Below are positions 44,347 to 53,778 of a DNA stretch of 64,000 nt, piece after piece. The DNA is taken from NCBI GenBank assembly GCA_039819095.1, contig JBCBSP010000001.1, positions 1-64,000 of the forward strand, read 5' to 3'. The notes below the pieces were generated by a model that did not search any database, was not told the DNA's origin, and worked only from the letters and a program-made list of their open reading frames with translations. This DNA comes from JBCBSP01 sp039819095. Its GTDB lineage: Bacteria > Pseudomonadota > Alphaproteobacteria > Caulobacterales > Maricaulaceae. Each line of letters starts with the position of its first letter. Within the stretch, counting starts at the first letter, position 1. Made by a program: the position numbers and the translations under genes.

Positions 44347-45771
44347 TTGAATAATCCGGCCCGTCGGCTCCCCGCCTTCGCACGCACGACCACATTCCGG
44401 CTGACGCTTTTGTCGGCGGCGCTCTTTGCGCTGTCCAGCTTTGTCATCCTGTCTTTGGTCTACGGGGCGAGCGTCGGCGCGGCCATGCGCCGGGCCGATA
44501 TCGCCATCGAGGCGGAAATCGCTGCGGTGGAAGCGCGCTTTGATTCCGGCGGCGCGCAGGCCGCGAACCGTTACATCGTGCAGCGATCGGTTGGCGGCGG
44601 CGAATATCTCTACCTCTTGCTGCAAGCCTCAGGTCGCCGGGTTTCAGGGAACATCTCCGCGCTTCCGGCGACCCCGCGCGATGCCCAGGGCCGGGTGCGC
44701 TTCGTCTATGATCGAGCCCCGGTCGCCGGGGGGAGCGCGGAGGATGAGGCCGGCCGCGCCGCGCGCGGGCGCATTGTCGATCTGGGCGGCGAGTATCAGC
44801 TTTTCGTGGGCCTTGATGTCGAGGAAGAAGAGCGCTTTGTCGGCAATATCCTGAACGCGGTCCTGTTGGCGTCCGGGCTCTCGCTCGCGCTCGGACTGGC
44901 GTCCGGGGCTGTGGTTTCTCGGCGCTTTTCAAGACGGCTTGAAGCGATCAACAGCGTGGCCCGAGAGGTCATGGGCGGGCGGCTGCAGACGCGCGCTCCA
45001 CGGACCTTCTCCGGCGATGAGATCGACGAACTTTCCTCAAATTTCAATGACATGCTGGACCGTGTTGAACGCCTGATGCATCGCATGCGAACGGCTGGAG
45101 ATTCCATTGCACACGATCTGCGCCTGCCGCTGACGCGCATGCGCGGTCGTCTCGAAAGCGCGCTTGTGGAAGCTGGCGATCTGGCCGCGCGCGAGGCGGC
45201 GCTGTCTCAGGCGGTCAATGACAGCGATGAGCTGTTGAAGACGTTTAACGCCGTGCTCAGCCTGTCGCGGTTGGAAACCGGTGAACGCCGCCGAGCGTTT
45301 GAGGATCTCGACCCGTGCGCCATCCTGGCCGATGTCGCCGAGCTGTACGAGCCGGTGTGCGAGGAGATGGGGCTCGATTTTGTCCATGAGGCGGAGGCTG
45401 ACCTCACCCTTCTGGGCGATCGCGAGCTTCTGGCTCAAGCGGTCGCGAACCTTCTTGATAACGCGATGAAATACACACCCACCGGCGGAGCGGTGGCGCT
45501 GCGTTGCCGAAGATGCGCGTCCGGGGAGGTGGAGATTTCCGTCACCGATACCGGACCTGGCATTCCCGCCGATCAGCGCGAGCGCGTGCTGGAGCGTTTC
45601 GTACGCCTTGAAAAGAGCCGCAACCAGCCTGGCGTCGGCCTGGGTCTGTCGCTGGTTCACGCCATTGCTGAGGTGCATGGCGCCAGCCTGAAGCTCGATG
45701 ACGGGCCGGGCTCGCTGGATGGCGCGGGGACCGGCCTGCGCGTAGCGCTCGTCTTCCCGGCCGGTCGGTAA
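44347..45771 (+). CDS. sensor histidine kinase
   Basis: 474 residues from a TTG at 44347, the only start codon before the first membrane span that is not preceded by an in-frame stop; GAGGGG lies about 9 nt upstream. Two spans (about 17-42 and 168-190) flank a periplasmic domain, then HAMP, the H256 box SIAHDLRLPLTRMR, N box LANLLDNAMKYTPTGG and G box TGPGIPADQRE. Partner of the regulator just upstream, likely sensing envelope stress near DegP. Confidence 0.93.
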   Translation: MNNPARRLPAFARTTTFRLTLLSAALFALSSFVILSLVYGASVGAAMRRADIAIEAEIAAVEARFDSGGAQAANRYIVQRSVGGGEYLYLLLQASGRRVSGNISALPATPRDAQGRVRFVYDRAPVAGGSAEDEAGRAARGRIVDLGGEYQLFVGLDVEEEERFVGNILNAVLLASGLSLALGLASGAVVSRRFSRRLEAINSVAREVMGGRLQTRAPRTFSGDEIDELSSNFNDMLDRVERLMHRMRTAGDSIAHDLRLPLTRMRGRLESALVEAGDLAAREAALSQAVNDSDELLKTFNAVLSLSRLETGERRRAFEDLDPCAILADVAELYEPVCEEMGLDFVHEAEADLTLLGDRELLAQAVANLLDNAMKYTPTGGAVALRCRRCASGEVEISVTDTGPGIPADQRERVLERFVRLEKSRNQPGVGLGLSLVHAIAEVHGASLKLDDGPGSLDGAGTGLRVALVFPAGR

Positions 45772-45813
45772 CGACGTCTTGCTTCGCCAACCGGCGCGCT
45801 GCACCGTCGGTCC

Positions 45814-48696
45814 ATGACCGCCGCGCTTGTCAACCGAATCTCCTGCTTGCCGCCAGTACTGGACGCGTCCGCCGCCGCGCGCGCCAGAGCGCGCCTGGCC
45901 CCGGAGGTGTATTCAGCCTGGAGCGAGGCGGACGGATTTTTGGATGGTGTGTTTTCGAATGCGCCTTACCTCTCCCGGCTCGCCCGTCGGCATCAGGATG
46001 TGCTCGCTGCGCTTTCGCGCGGCGATCCTGAAACGTTGTGCAATGAAGCCAATGCCGACGCGCTTGCTGCTGCTGACGAGGACGGTGAAGCGGGGATCAT
46101 GGCGGGGCTGCGGCAAGCGAAGGCCAAGCTGCATCTCACGGCCGCCCTGGCGGATCTGGCGGGGGCCTGGGACGTGGAGACGGTGACCGGCGCGCTGTCA
46201 GACTTCGCCGATGCGGCCTGCCGTGGGGCTCTGCGCGGCGCGGCGCAGCTAACCGGTTTTGATGTCGGCAATGACCCGGCGAACCCGGTTCGGGGTGTTT
46301 TCCTGCTGGCGCTGGGCAAACACGGGGCTCAGACCCTCAATTATTCAAGCGATATCGATCCTGTGGCGTTGTGGGAGCCGGAGCTAGCAGAGCCGCCGCC
46401 CGGCAAGGAGCCTCGCCGGGCCTTCGCAAAGCTTATCCAGACCACGGCCCGTCTGCTCAGCGAGATCACTGCGGACGGCTATGTCTTCCGTGTCGATCTG
46501 CGGCTTCGGCCTGACCCTGGTTCAACGCCGGTGGCGGTAAACGCGACCATGGCCCGACGTTATTTCGAAGCGCTTGGACAGAACTGGGAGAGGGCCGCCT
46601 ACGCCAAGGCGCGCTATTGCGCCGGCGATGCCGGGGCGGCCTCGGCTTTCCTTGCCGATCTGGAACCCTTCATCTGGCGGCGCACGCTGGACTTCGCAGC
46701 CGTGGCCGATATCCGGGCTCTGGCCAGACAGATCCAGTCGGTCGGTGATCGTGCAGACCTGATCTCGCCCGGCCATGACCTGAAACTGGGCCGTGGCGGC
46801 ATACGTGAAATCGAGTTCTACGCTCAGGTGCTGCAGCTGGTCTTTGGCGGTCGCCGCCCGGCCTTGCGTCAGCGCGACACGGTCAAGGCGCTGGGCGCGC
46901 TCGCCGATGCCGATCTGATCGATTCCGGTGAGGCGGTGGCGCTGGTTGATCACTATCGCTTCCTGCGCGCCGCCGAGCACCGCATTCAGATGCTGCAGGA
47001 CGAGCAGAGCCAGACCCTGCCGCATGATGACGTAAGCCGGGCGCATGTCGCGGCCCTGATGGGCTGGGAGGATCTGGCCGCTTTCGATGCCGATGTGGAG
47101 CGGCGGCTTCGCGCCGTACACCAGGCCTTCTCCACCCAGTTTGAGGATGATGAAAGCCTAGCCACCCCAGCCGGCAGCCTCGTGCTGACAGGGGTGGAAC
47201 CCACGCCGGACACGCTGGCGACGCTCCAGCGATACGGCTTCAGCCAGGCTGGGCGGGTCTGGACCAAGCTCGCCGGCTGGGCGGCTGGAAAGGCGAAGGC
47301 GGCCCGCAGCCCGCGCGCGCGCGCGCTGTTCTCGCGCTTCGCTCCGCGTCTTGTGGAGGCGCTGGGCGAAACCGGCGACGCCGACGCCGCCTTCACCCGG
47401 TTCGCCGCCTTCTTTGAGGGGCTCCCCAGCGGCGTTCAGGTGCTGTCTTTGCTGATCAACCATCCTGAGCTTACACGGGAATTGATGACTGTGCTGGGCC
47501 AGGCGCCGCGCCTGGCGCAGACGCTGGGGCAACGCCCCGCTGTTCTGGACGTCATGCTCGACCCGGCCTTCGCCACGCCCTTGAGCGAGGATGATCCCCG
47601 CATTCACGCCCAACGCTTCGAGGCGCTGTGCAGGCTGGAATTTGAGCCGGCGCTGAACGCTGCGCGTTGCATCGTGCGCGAGGAGAAATTCCGGATCGGC
47701 GCGCAGCTGCTCTTGCGAAGGGCGACCGCATCGCAAGCGGCGCGAGCCTTCTCATCTCTGGCTGAAGCCAGCGTCATCGCGATGAGCCAGGTCTGTGAGC
47801 AGGAGGTGGCGCGCCGCCATGGCCCGCCGCCCGGGCGCTGGGCCGTGATCGGTCTGGGCAAGCTTGGCGGGCGTGAGCTTTCCGCTGATTCCGATCTCGA
47901 TCTTGTGGTGGTCTTTGATGCGGAAGCCGAATTATCCAGCGGCTCCAAACCGCTCGGCCCGGAGGCCTGGTTCGCCCGCTTCACCCAACGCCTGATCGCC
48001 GCGCTCTCTGCGCCGACCGAGGAGGGCGAGCTGTATGAAGTCGATCTGGCTCTGCGACCGGACGGCAATCAGGGATCAGTCGCGACGCGTCTGGCGCGTT
48101 TTGAGAAATACTATGCGGACGAGGCCTGGACGTATGAGCGCATGGCGCTGACCCGGGCCAGGGTGATCGCGGCAAGCCCGGGTTTTGCGCCCTGCGTGGA
48201 TGCGGCGATCACAGAGGCGGCGATGGCCTCGTTTGATGCCGACGCCATAAGGCGCGACGCTGCGGACATGCGCGCCCGGCTTGAGCGCGACAGGCCGGCG
48301 AAATCCATCTGGGACCTGAAGTTGAGGCCTGGCGGTCTCATCGATATCGAATTCATCGCCCAGACCGGCCAGCTGGCTGCGCGGCGAAGCTTTTCGCCGA
48401 CAACGCGCGAAGCGCTTGAGAGCCTGGCGACAGCCGGCCTTCTGAACCGGGAGGATCTCGGCGTGCTGATGTCTGCAGCCGAAGACTATGGAGCCGTAAC
48501 AGGGTTGCTGCGAGTCGCCCATGGCTCCGGGTTTGACCCGGAAGAGGCGAGCCGGCCCTTTGCCGAGCGGCTGGCGGTGGCGGCGGGCTGCGCCGATCTT
48601 GAGGGTTTGGTGATTCGTCTGGACAGCCATGCGCGATCGGTTCGTCGCCTGTTCGAGGCTTATGTCGGCGTGAGTGCAGATTCCGGCGACGGATAA
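45814..48696 (+). CDS. glnE: GlnE, glutamine synthetase adenylyltransferase/adenylyl-removing enzyme
   Basis: 960 residues, full length. Two nucleotidyltransferase domains carry the metal-binding motifs: N-terminal adenylyl-removase GKHGAQTLNYSSDIDPVALW (deadenylylation) and C-terminal GLGKLGGRELSADSDLDLVV (adenylylation). Each is followed by a GlnD/PII-linked helical domain (GRGGIREIEFYAQV; RPGGLIDIEFIAQTG). It controls glutamine synthetase in response to PII and glutamine in nitrogen metabolism. The degP-regulator-kinase-glnE order is one I recall from other alphaproteobacteria. Confidence 0.96.
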   Translation: MTAALVNRISCLPPVLDASAAARARARLAPEVYSAWSEADGFLDGVFSNAPYLSRLARRHQDVLAALSRGDPETLCNEANADALAAADEDGEAGIMAGLRQAKAKLHLTAALADLAGAWDVETVTGALSDFADAACRGALRGAAQLTGFDVGNDPANPVRGVFLLALGKHGAQTLNYSSDIDPVALWEPELAEPPPGKEPRRAFAKLIQTTARLLSEITADGYVFRVDLRLRPDPGSTPVAVNATMARRYFEALGQNWERAAYAKARYCAGDAGAASAFLADLEPFIWRRTLDFAAVADIRALARQIQSVGDRADLISPGHDLKLGRGGIREIEFYAQVLQLVFGGRRPALRQRDTVKALGALADADLIDSGEAVALVDHYRFLRAAEHRIQMLQDEQSQTLPHDDVSRAHVAALMGWEDLAAFDADVERRLRAVHQAFSTQFEDDESLATPAGSLVLTGVEPTPDTLATLQRYGFSQAGRVWTKLAGWAAGKAKAARSPRARALFSRFAPRLVEALGETGDADAAFTRFAAFFEGLPSGVQVLSLLINHPELTRELMTVLGQAPRLAQTLGQRPAVLDVMLDPAFATPLSEDDPRIHAQRFEALCRLEFEPALNAARCIVREEKFRIGAQLLLRRATASQAARAFSSLAEASVIAMSQVCEQEVARRHGPPPGRWAVIGLGKLGGRELSADSDLDLVVVFDAEAELSSGSKPLGPEAWFARFTQRLIAALSAPTEEGELYEVDLALRPDGNQGSVATRLARFEKYYADEAWTYERMALTRARVIAASPGFAPCVDAAITEAAMASFDADAIRRDAADMRARLERDRPAKSIWDLKLRPGGLIDIEFIAQTGQLAARRSFSPTTREALESLATAGLLNREDLGVLMSAAEDYGAVTGLLRVAHGSGFDPEEASRPFAERLAVAAGCADLEGLVIRLDSHARSVRRLFEAYVGVSADSGDG

Positions 48697-48769
48697 ACCA
48701 CATCTCCGACGTTGGAGAGGTGAGGGGCGCTAATAGGGCGCTATGCCTTGATTGACGGAGACTTGAACC

Positions 48770-49366
48770 ATGACTTCATCCCTGAAACCTGCACTCGTTG
48801 CGATCACCATGGTCGCTGCCGGGCTCGCCGCTGGAACGGGCGCCGCCTCTGCACAGAGCGCTGGCCCAGCGTCGCCAGCCCAATCTCATGCGCATGACGG
48901 GCCGGGCGGCCCCGGCGGCCACGGCATGCGTCGCGGCCGCCAGGGTGGCGGCCCAGGCGCCGCCTTGCGCATGCTCCAACTCGCCGACCTGAATGGCGAC
49001 AACACAGTCACCCGCGCGGAGATCCAGCAGCTTCGCACCGAAGAGTTCGCCTATCGTGACCGCAATGGAGACGGCTTCCTCGACTCTGAGGATCGTTCGC
49101 CGACATCCCAGCGCGCCATGGCGCTGCGTGAAGCCTCGGATGACCGTCCCCGGCGTGAAGCTCGTCGCGTCATGCGTCGCATGGAGCGCATGGACGCTAA
49201 TGGCGACAGGCGCATCTCCCAGGCCGAGTTCGTCGACGCAGAGAACCGACTGTTTGACCGGGCCGACGCCAATGACGATGGTGCAGTGACCCCGTCGGAG
49301 CTGGATGCGCTTGTGGAGCAGGGCAGGGACCGTCGTGAGAACCGCCGCTTCTGGTGGCGCGGCTAG
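48770..49366 (+). CDS. secreted EF-hand calcium-binding protein
   Basis: 198 residues. Signal peptide (VAITMVAAGLAAGTGAASAQ), a Gly/His-rich stretch, then four EF-hand loops: DLNGDNTVTRAE, DRNGDGFLDSED, DANGDRRISQAE and DANDDGAVTPSE. All have the Asp/Asn and final acid positions, so calcium binding is likely. It may be periplasmic. The next gene, an ECF sigma factor, starts inside its 3' end, so the two are probably coupled. Confidence 0.88.
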   Translation: MTSSLKPALVAITMVAAGLAAGTGAASAQSAGPASPAQSHAHDGPGGPGGHGMRRGRQGGGPGAALRMLQLADLNGDNTVTRAEIQQLRTEEFAYRDRNGDGFLDSEDRSPTSQRAMALREASDDRPRREARRVMRRMERMDANGDRRISQAEFVDAENRLFDRADANDDGAVTPSELDALVEQGRDRRENRRFWWRG

Positions 49367-50045
49367 GCCGCCGCACCTTTCCGGCTCGAAGGAGAGCGTC
49401 ATTCGTCCCCAGCTGCGTGTCATCTCAGGCGATCAGGCCGACGGGACGCGTGGAGCGGGGGCGGATGACGCCGCCTTCGCAGCGGCTTTGGCGCGCGGTG
49501 AGGCGGATGCAGTGCGTCTGTTCACCCGCCGCTGCCTGCCCATGGTCAGCGGTCTTGCTAGGCGCATGCTTCGCGACGAGCAGGAGGCTGAGGACGTCGC
49601 TCAGGAAGTCTTCCTTCGCGCCTGGCGCAATGCTCACCGCTGGAAGCCGGGCCCGGCGCGATTTGACAGCTGGGTTGGCCGCATCGCGATCAATCTCTGC
49701 TACGACCGCCTGCGTCGTCGCCGGGAGACGCTGATGGAGAACGCTCCGGAGCGAATGGATGCGGCCCCGCAGGCCGACGCTGCGCTGAGCGGGTCTGAGG
49801 GGGCCAAGGCCGTGCGCCAGGCCGTCGCCGTATTGCCGGAGCGTCAGCGCCTGGCGTTGGAGATCTGCCATTTTCAGGAACGCAGCAATATCGAGGCGGC
49901 GGAGATGATGGAGCTTAGCGTGGACGCGGTGGAATCTCTGCTGGCGCGCGCCCGGCGCAAGCTGCGCGAAGCGCTCGCCGATCAGGCGCCGGATTTGATT
50001 GTGGCGTTGAACCAGGCCGGGCCAACCCGTACGGGGGATTTGTAA
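49335..50045 (+). CDS. ECF-type RNA polymerase sigma factor
   Basis: 236 residues from the GTG at 49335, which has AGGGA 5 nt upstream and overlaps the EF-hand gene by 32 bp. A start further inside is possible (an ATT at 49401 has AAGGAG 6 nt before it, giving 214 residues). Region 2 is EAEDVAQEVFLRAWRNAHRW with RIAINLCYDRLRRRRE; region 4 is LPERQRLALEICHFQERSNI with ELSVDAVESLLARARRKLRE. Regions 1.1 and 3 are absent, as in ECF factors. The next genes suggest anti-sigma and metal-sensing control. Confidence 0.9.
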   Translation: MRTAASGGAARPPHLSGSKESVIRPQLRVISGDQADGTRGAGADDAAFAAALARGEADAVRLFTRRCLPMVSGLARRMLRDEQEAEDVAQEVFLRAWRNAHRWKPGPARFDSWVGRIAINLCYDRLRRRRETLMENAPERMDAAPQADAALSGSEGAKAVRQAVAVLPERQRLALEICHFQERSNIEAAEMMELSVDAVESLLARARRKLREALADQAPDLIVALNQAGPTRTGDL

Positions 50046-50046
50046 G

Positions 50047-50481
50047 ATGATGACATCGCAGCGTGTTTTGGACATTCTCGCCGCCTATGGCGGTGACTCT
50101 GAACGCTGGCCGTCGGCTGAGCGGGCCGCGGCGCTGGCGCTGATCGCGTCCGATTCCGAGCTGCGCGCACAGCTGAACGCGGCGCGGGCGTTGGATGAGG
50201 CGATGAAGCCGGCCGCCCTTGAGCCGGTCGGCGGCAGACTTGCCGAACAGATCGAGGCCCGCCTTCTGGATGAAGTCAGCGCGCGCCGCGCCGCCCAGTC
50301 TTCACCGATCCAGCGTTGGGCGCCCATGGCGGCTGCGGCGGCGCTCAGCCTCGGGCTTGGGCTGGGCTGGCTGGGTGCTGCGGCGACGCCGCTGGACCCG
50401 CTCGACGAGACTTCGCTTTATGCCTCCGCCTTTGGTGCGATATCAGACGATGAAGACTGGACGCAGGAGGGCGCGCTCTAG
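50047..50481 (+). CDS. putative anti-sigma membrane protein
   Basis: 144 residues. A short soluble N terminus (SQRVLDILAAYGGDSERWPS) precedes a single span (AAAALSLGLGLGWLGAAA) and an acidic tail. Its place 2 bp after the ECF sigma gene, size and topology are those of an anti-sigma factor, but no zinc-binding HxxxCxxC motif is seen. Identification is from context. Confidence 0.55.
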   Translation: MMTSQRVLDILAAYGGDSERWPSAERAAALALIASDSELRAQLNAARALDEAMKPAALEPVGGRLAEQIEARLLDEVSARRAAQSSPIQRWAPMAAAAALSLGLGLGWLGAAATPLDPLDETSLYASAFGAISDDEDWTQEGAL

Positions 50482-50496
50482 GCGCGCGATAAGCCG

Positions 50497-51024
50497 ATGA
50501 ACCGCAACACGCTCTGGATCGGCCTTCTTCTGGCCTCGGTGCTCGCCAATGGCGTTCTGGCCGGCGTGCTGATCCAGCGCGCCAGCACCTCCGCCGTGGT
50601 GCAGGCTGAGCCTGATGAAACCATGCGCGGCGGCGGCCGCTTTCGCCCGCGCTCTTTCCTGCAGGCTCTGCCGGAAGACCGCCGCGACGAGTCGCGGGAC
50701 CGCTTGCGTGCCGGCATGCGCGACGCTGCTCCGCTGATGCGCGCGGCGGTGCGAGCCCGGCGTAACGCGCTCGCGGCGCTGGCGGCTGAACCGTTCGATG
50801 CCGATACCGCCGTTCAGGCGATGGCGGATGCGCGAATGGCGCGCGGCGCGCTCGACACCCATGTTGAACGCATCGTTCTGTCGATTGTCGCTGAGTTGCC
50901 TCCTGCCGAACGCCGGGTCGCTTTGGAAGCGGCCTGGTCCGGCGGGCCGCCTGAAGATCGTCGCCGTCGCCGCCCGCGCGGCTTGGACCGTCCGCCCCAT
51001 GGCGAACCGCCGCCTGGACCCTAG
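50497..51024 (+). CDS. periplasmic heavy-metal sensor-like protein (CnrX/ZraP type)
   Basis: 175 residues. An N-terminal membrane anchor (LWIGLLLASVLANGVLAGVL) precedes a helical hairpin of the metal-resistance type: ERR/ARR-rich SFLQALPEDRRDESRDRLRA (in part), ADARMARGALDTHVERIVL and ELPPAERRVALEAA. The tail is Pro/Arg-rich. In cnr- or zra-like systems such proteins sense metals and relay the signal to an anti-sigma factor, which fits this operon. The metal is unknown, as is whether it binds at all. Confidence 0.78.
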   Translation: MNRNTLWIGLLLASVLANGVLAGVLIQRASTSAVVQAEPDETMRGGGRFRPRSFLQALPEDRRDESRDRLRAGMRDAAPLMRAAVRARRNALAALAAEPFDADTAVQAMADARMARGALDTHVERIVLSIVAELPPAERRVALEAAWSGGPPEDRRRRRPRGLDRPPHGEPPPGP

Positions 51025-51072
51025 AGCCTTCCCAGCAAAGGTGGGAACCAGCTCTTCGTTTCGAACAGGCGA

Positions 51073-51099
51073 CCGCTTAAAGACTTGAACCGTTTTCAG
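51073..51099. repeat. 27-bp dispersed repeat, copy 2
   Basis: Matches the 27-mer at 10931-10957 at 22 of 27 positions (shared cores AAAGACTTG and CGTTTTC). It lies between the convergent metal-sensor and PleC-like genes, next to the stop of the latter. A possible 6-bp hairpin, TTCCCA/TGGGAA, sits just before it at 51029-51047. Confidence 0.4.
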
Positions 51100-51101
51100 C
51101 C

Positions 51102-53720
51102 TCAGGCCGCATCGTCTTCTGTAGCGGTGAAGGGGGCGCCGGTTTCGTCCGAACCGGTCTGTTCGACCGCTTCCGCCTCATCGCCCTGCTGGATCCGCGC
51201 GCGTGCCGGCAGGGTGAAGGAGACCGTCGTGCCCTTGCCGAGTACGGAATCGATCCGCAGCGTGCCGCCATGCAGTTCCACCAGTGATTTCGACAGCGCC
51301 AGACCCAGACCGGAGCCCTGATGGCTCTTGGCGTGATGGCTCTCGATCTGTTCGAACGCCCGGCCCAGACGCGGAAGATCGTCTTCGGGAATCCCGATGC
51401 CGGAATCGGCGACCTGCAGAACGACGCCATCGGCGGCGTCGAAGCCGCGCACGACGACGCGCCCGCCGTCCGGGGTGAACTTCACCGCGTTGGACATCAG
51501 ATTGAGCAAGACCTGCTTGATGGCGCGCGGATCGGCCTCGATTTCAGGCAGGTCCGCGCCCTCAGCGCGCAGCATGATCTGTTTTTCTTCAGCGCGTGCG
51601 CGCATCAGGCGCAGGCATTGCTCGATGAGATCGCCCGGCAACACCATTTCCGGCTGCAGGTTCATTTTGCCGGCTTCGATCTTGGACATGTCCAGAATGT
51701 CGTTGATCAGTGAAAGCAGGTGCTGGCCGGAGCTGAGAATATCGCCGACATAGCCCTTATATTTCTCGTCGCCGAGCGGCCCGAACATCTCCTGCAACAT
51801 GATTTCCGAGAAGCCGTTGATCGCGTTGAGCGGGGTGCGCAGCTCGTGGCTCATATTGGCGAGGAATTCAGATTTCGACCGATTGGCCTCCTCAGCGCGG
51901 ATCTTCTCCTGCTCATACTTGGTGGCGAGTTCCTGGATCTGCTCACGTGAGAGTTCCAGATCGAGCACGGTCTGTTTCAGATCGCTTTCAGAGCGCACCA
52001 GCGTCTGCTCCTGATCCTTCAGCGCGGTAATGTCGGCACCGACACTGACCAGCCCGCCCTCAGCAGTGCGCCGCTCTGAGTAGTGCAGCCAGCGACCGTC
52101 TTTCAGCTCCAGCTCGAAAGCGCCCTCGGTCTCTCCGTACGAAGAGGCGTGGGCGGCGAAAATGGCGCGACCGGCGGCCGCTTCCACTGCATTATAGGAA
52201 ATGCCCGGCTTGAGCTGGCCATCGGGGAAACCGAAGAATTCACGGAACTTTCGGTTCCACAAGACCAGCCGGCGGCGCGAATCCCACAGCACGAAGCTTT
52301 CCGTCATCGATTCCAGGGCGGCGCGCAAACGGGTTTCCGCCGCAGCGACCCGCGCCTGGGCGCCCTTGCGCTCGGTGATGTCGATCGCGACCCCGACCAT
52401 GCGCCGACCGCTGCCGTCCGGGCTCGGGAAGGGGCGCCCGCGCATCTGCATCCAGACCGGCACTTGCGAAGCGCGAATTTCCACATCCAGCGGTTCGCCG
52501 TCATCGGCGCTGTTCAGCGCGGTGCGCAGCTTGCCGCGGTCATCATTAGACAACAGGCCGAGAAAGAGCGCGCCGGACAGGCTTTCTCCGGCGGTTCGGC
52601 CCAGCATGCGCGCCATGGAGTCGGTGATATAGACCGCGTCATTGTCGATATCCCAGTCCCAGACCCCGCAACGCGCGCCTTCGATGGCTAGGCGGAAGCG
52701 GCGTTCAGAATCGGCCAGCTGCACCTTTGTGGCGCGAAGCTTGGACATGTGGTGCAAGAGAAGCGCGCACAGGCCGACCGCAACGATGAGCGGGCCGAGG
52801 CCCAGTAGAAGGTAGAAGACGACGGTGCGCCGCCACGCTGCGGCGTCCATGCTGGAATTGGTCAAAGTATAGGTCTGAAGCGGAGCATCGGGCAGGGCGG
52901 CGAGCCCCAGCACATGCTCGACTCCATTGCGATCCTCGCCTGAGAGCGCGCCCCCATTGCGCGCAAGCACCGCCGCGCGCGCGGGCTCAAGCCCGATCTG
53001 AGAGGCTGCATACGGAGCCCCCGCGAGGTTGGCCGGCGGGTGGGAGGCGAGCGCGCGCCCGCTCTGATCGGTCAGGATCGACATCTGGCCGTCGCCGCGC
53101 TCCGGCAGCAGCGCGCTCGGGTCGATGCGCAGGACAAGCGCGCCGACGGCATTCTCGCTCAAGCGCACAGGCGCAGCGGCGGCGATCCAGACCGGGGCTT
53201 CGTCAACCATGGCGGCGAGACCGGACGGATCAGCAAGCGCTGCATCAGCCGCGGCGCTCAGACTCTCAGGAAAATCCCCGGCGATCTGCGGGTCAGCGCT
53301 TGGCGTCAAGAGTGCGGCGCCGGTCACATAGCCGGAGCGTGTCAGCGCCTCCAGACGATCACCGATGAGCGCTTGCGAGCGCCCCGATCGAACCAAGGAC
53401 AATTCACCTGCAGTAAGCGCCAGCGCGCCGCGCGTCTCACCCAGGCGCGAGGATACGCGTTCAGCCAGAAAAGCGGCGCTGCGCGCCTGGGTATCGAGCG
53501 CCGTGCTCAGCGCAGCCTCATGTTCCTGGTTGAGCTTAACTGCGATCAGCAGAGCGAAGACCGCAACAAAGGCGCCCACTGCAAGCAGGACCGTAGTCGG
53601 GCGCAGCGTCTCCCCGTCGGCGTCGTGCGCACCCTGCCGCGCCGCCCGTTTTGCGCGACGCGGCGAGGAGGCGCGCCCTTGCCGGGCGCCGGACGCTTCG
53701 CGGCTTCGAATCATGAGCAC
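51102..53720 (-). CDS. pleC: PleC-like membrane histidine kinase with two PAS domains
   Basis: 872 residues from GTG 53720 (ATG 53714 is an alternative). Two spans (about 42-62 and 299-324) flank a periplasmic domain; PAS domains lie at about 335-455 and 460-570. A coiled coil leads to HisKA with H625 (ANMSHELRTPLNAINGFSEIM) and the HATPase (NLMSNAVKFTPDGG, GSGLGLALSKSL). Size, plan and the GDEKYKGYVGDILSSGQHLL segment resemble Caulobacter PleC, which acts on DivK and PleD in cell-pole control of CtrA. Other PdhS-family kinases are possible. The signature is shared with the DivJ-like kinase at 2.8 kb. Confidence 0.7.
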   Translation of the reverse strand: MLMIRSREASGARQGRASSPRRAKRAARQGAHDADGETLRPTTVLLAVGAFVAVFALLIAVKLNQEHEAALSTALDTQARSAAFLAERVSSRLGETRGALALTAGELSLVRSGRSQALIGDRLEALTRSGYVTGAALLTPSADPQIAGDFPESLSAAADAALADPSGLAAMVDEAPVWIAAAAPVRLSENAVGALVLRIDPSALLPERGDGQMSILTDQSGRALASHPPANLAGAPYAASQIGLEPARAAVLARNGGALSGEDRNGVEHVLGLAALPDAPLQTYTLTNSSMDAAAWRRTVVFYLLLGLGPLIVAVGLCALLLHHMSKLRATKVQLADSERRFRLAIEGARCGVWDWDIDNDAVYITDSMARMLGRTAGESLSGALFLGLLSNDDRGKLRTALNSADDGEPLDVEIRASQVPVWMQMRGRPFPSPDGSGRRMVGVAIDITERKGAQARVAAAETRLRAALESMTESFVLWDSRRRLVLWNRKFREFFGFPDGQLKPGISYNAVEAAAGRAIFAAHASSYGETEGAFELELKDGRWLHYSERRTAEGGLVSVGADITALKDQEQTLVRSESDLKQTVLDLELSREQIQELATKYEQEKIRAEEANRSKSEFLANMSHELRTPLNAINGFSEIMLQEMFGPLGDEKYKGYVGDILSSGQHLLSLINDILDMSKIEAGKMNLQPEMVLPGDLIEQCLRLMRARAEEKQIMLRAEGADLPEIEADPRAIKQVLLNLMSNAVKFTPDGGRVVVRGFDAADGVVLQVADSGIGIPEDDLPRLGRAFEQIESHHAKSHQGSGLGLALSKSLVELHGGTLRIDSVLGKGTTVSFTLPARARIQQGDEAEAVEQTGSDETGAPFTATEDDAA

Positions 53721-53778
53721 AGAGTAAGGCGCTGCACGCCTCGGCGTCCATACGCTGCGGCGCTCTTATAGCGCGGCG

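Noticed and set aside
48700..48730. Hairpin CTCC/GGAG after glnE as a terminator
   Set aside because: Short imperfect stem and no T tract.
51029..51047. TTCCCA/TGGGAA hairpin as a terminator between convergent genes
   Set aside because: Only 6 bp and no T tract on either strand.
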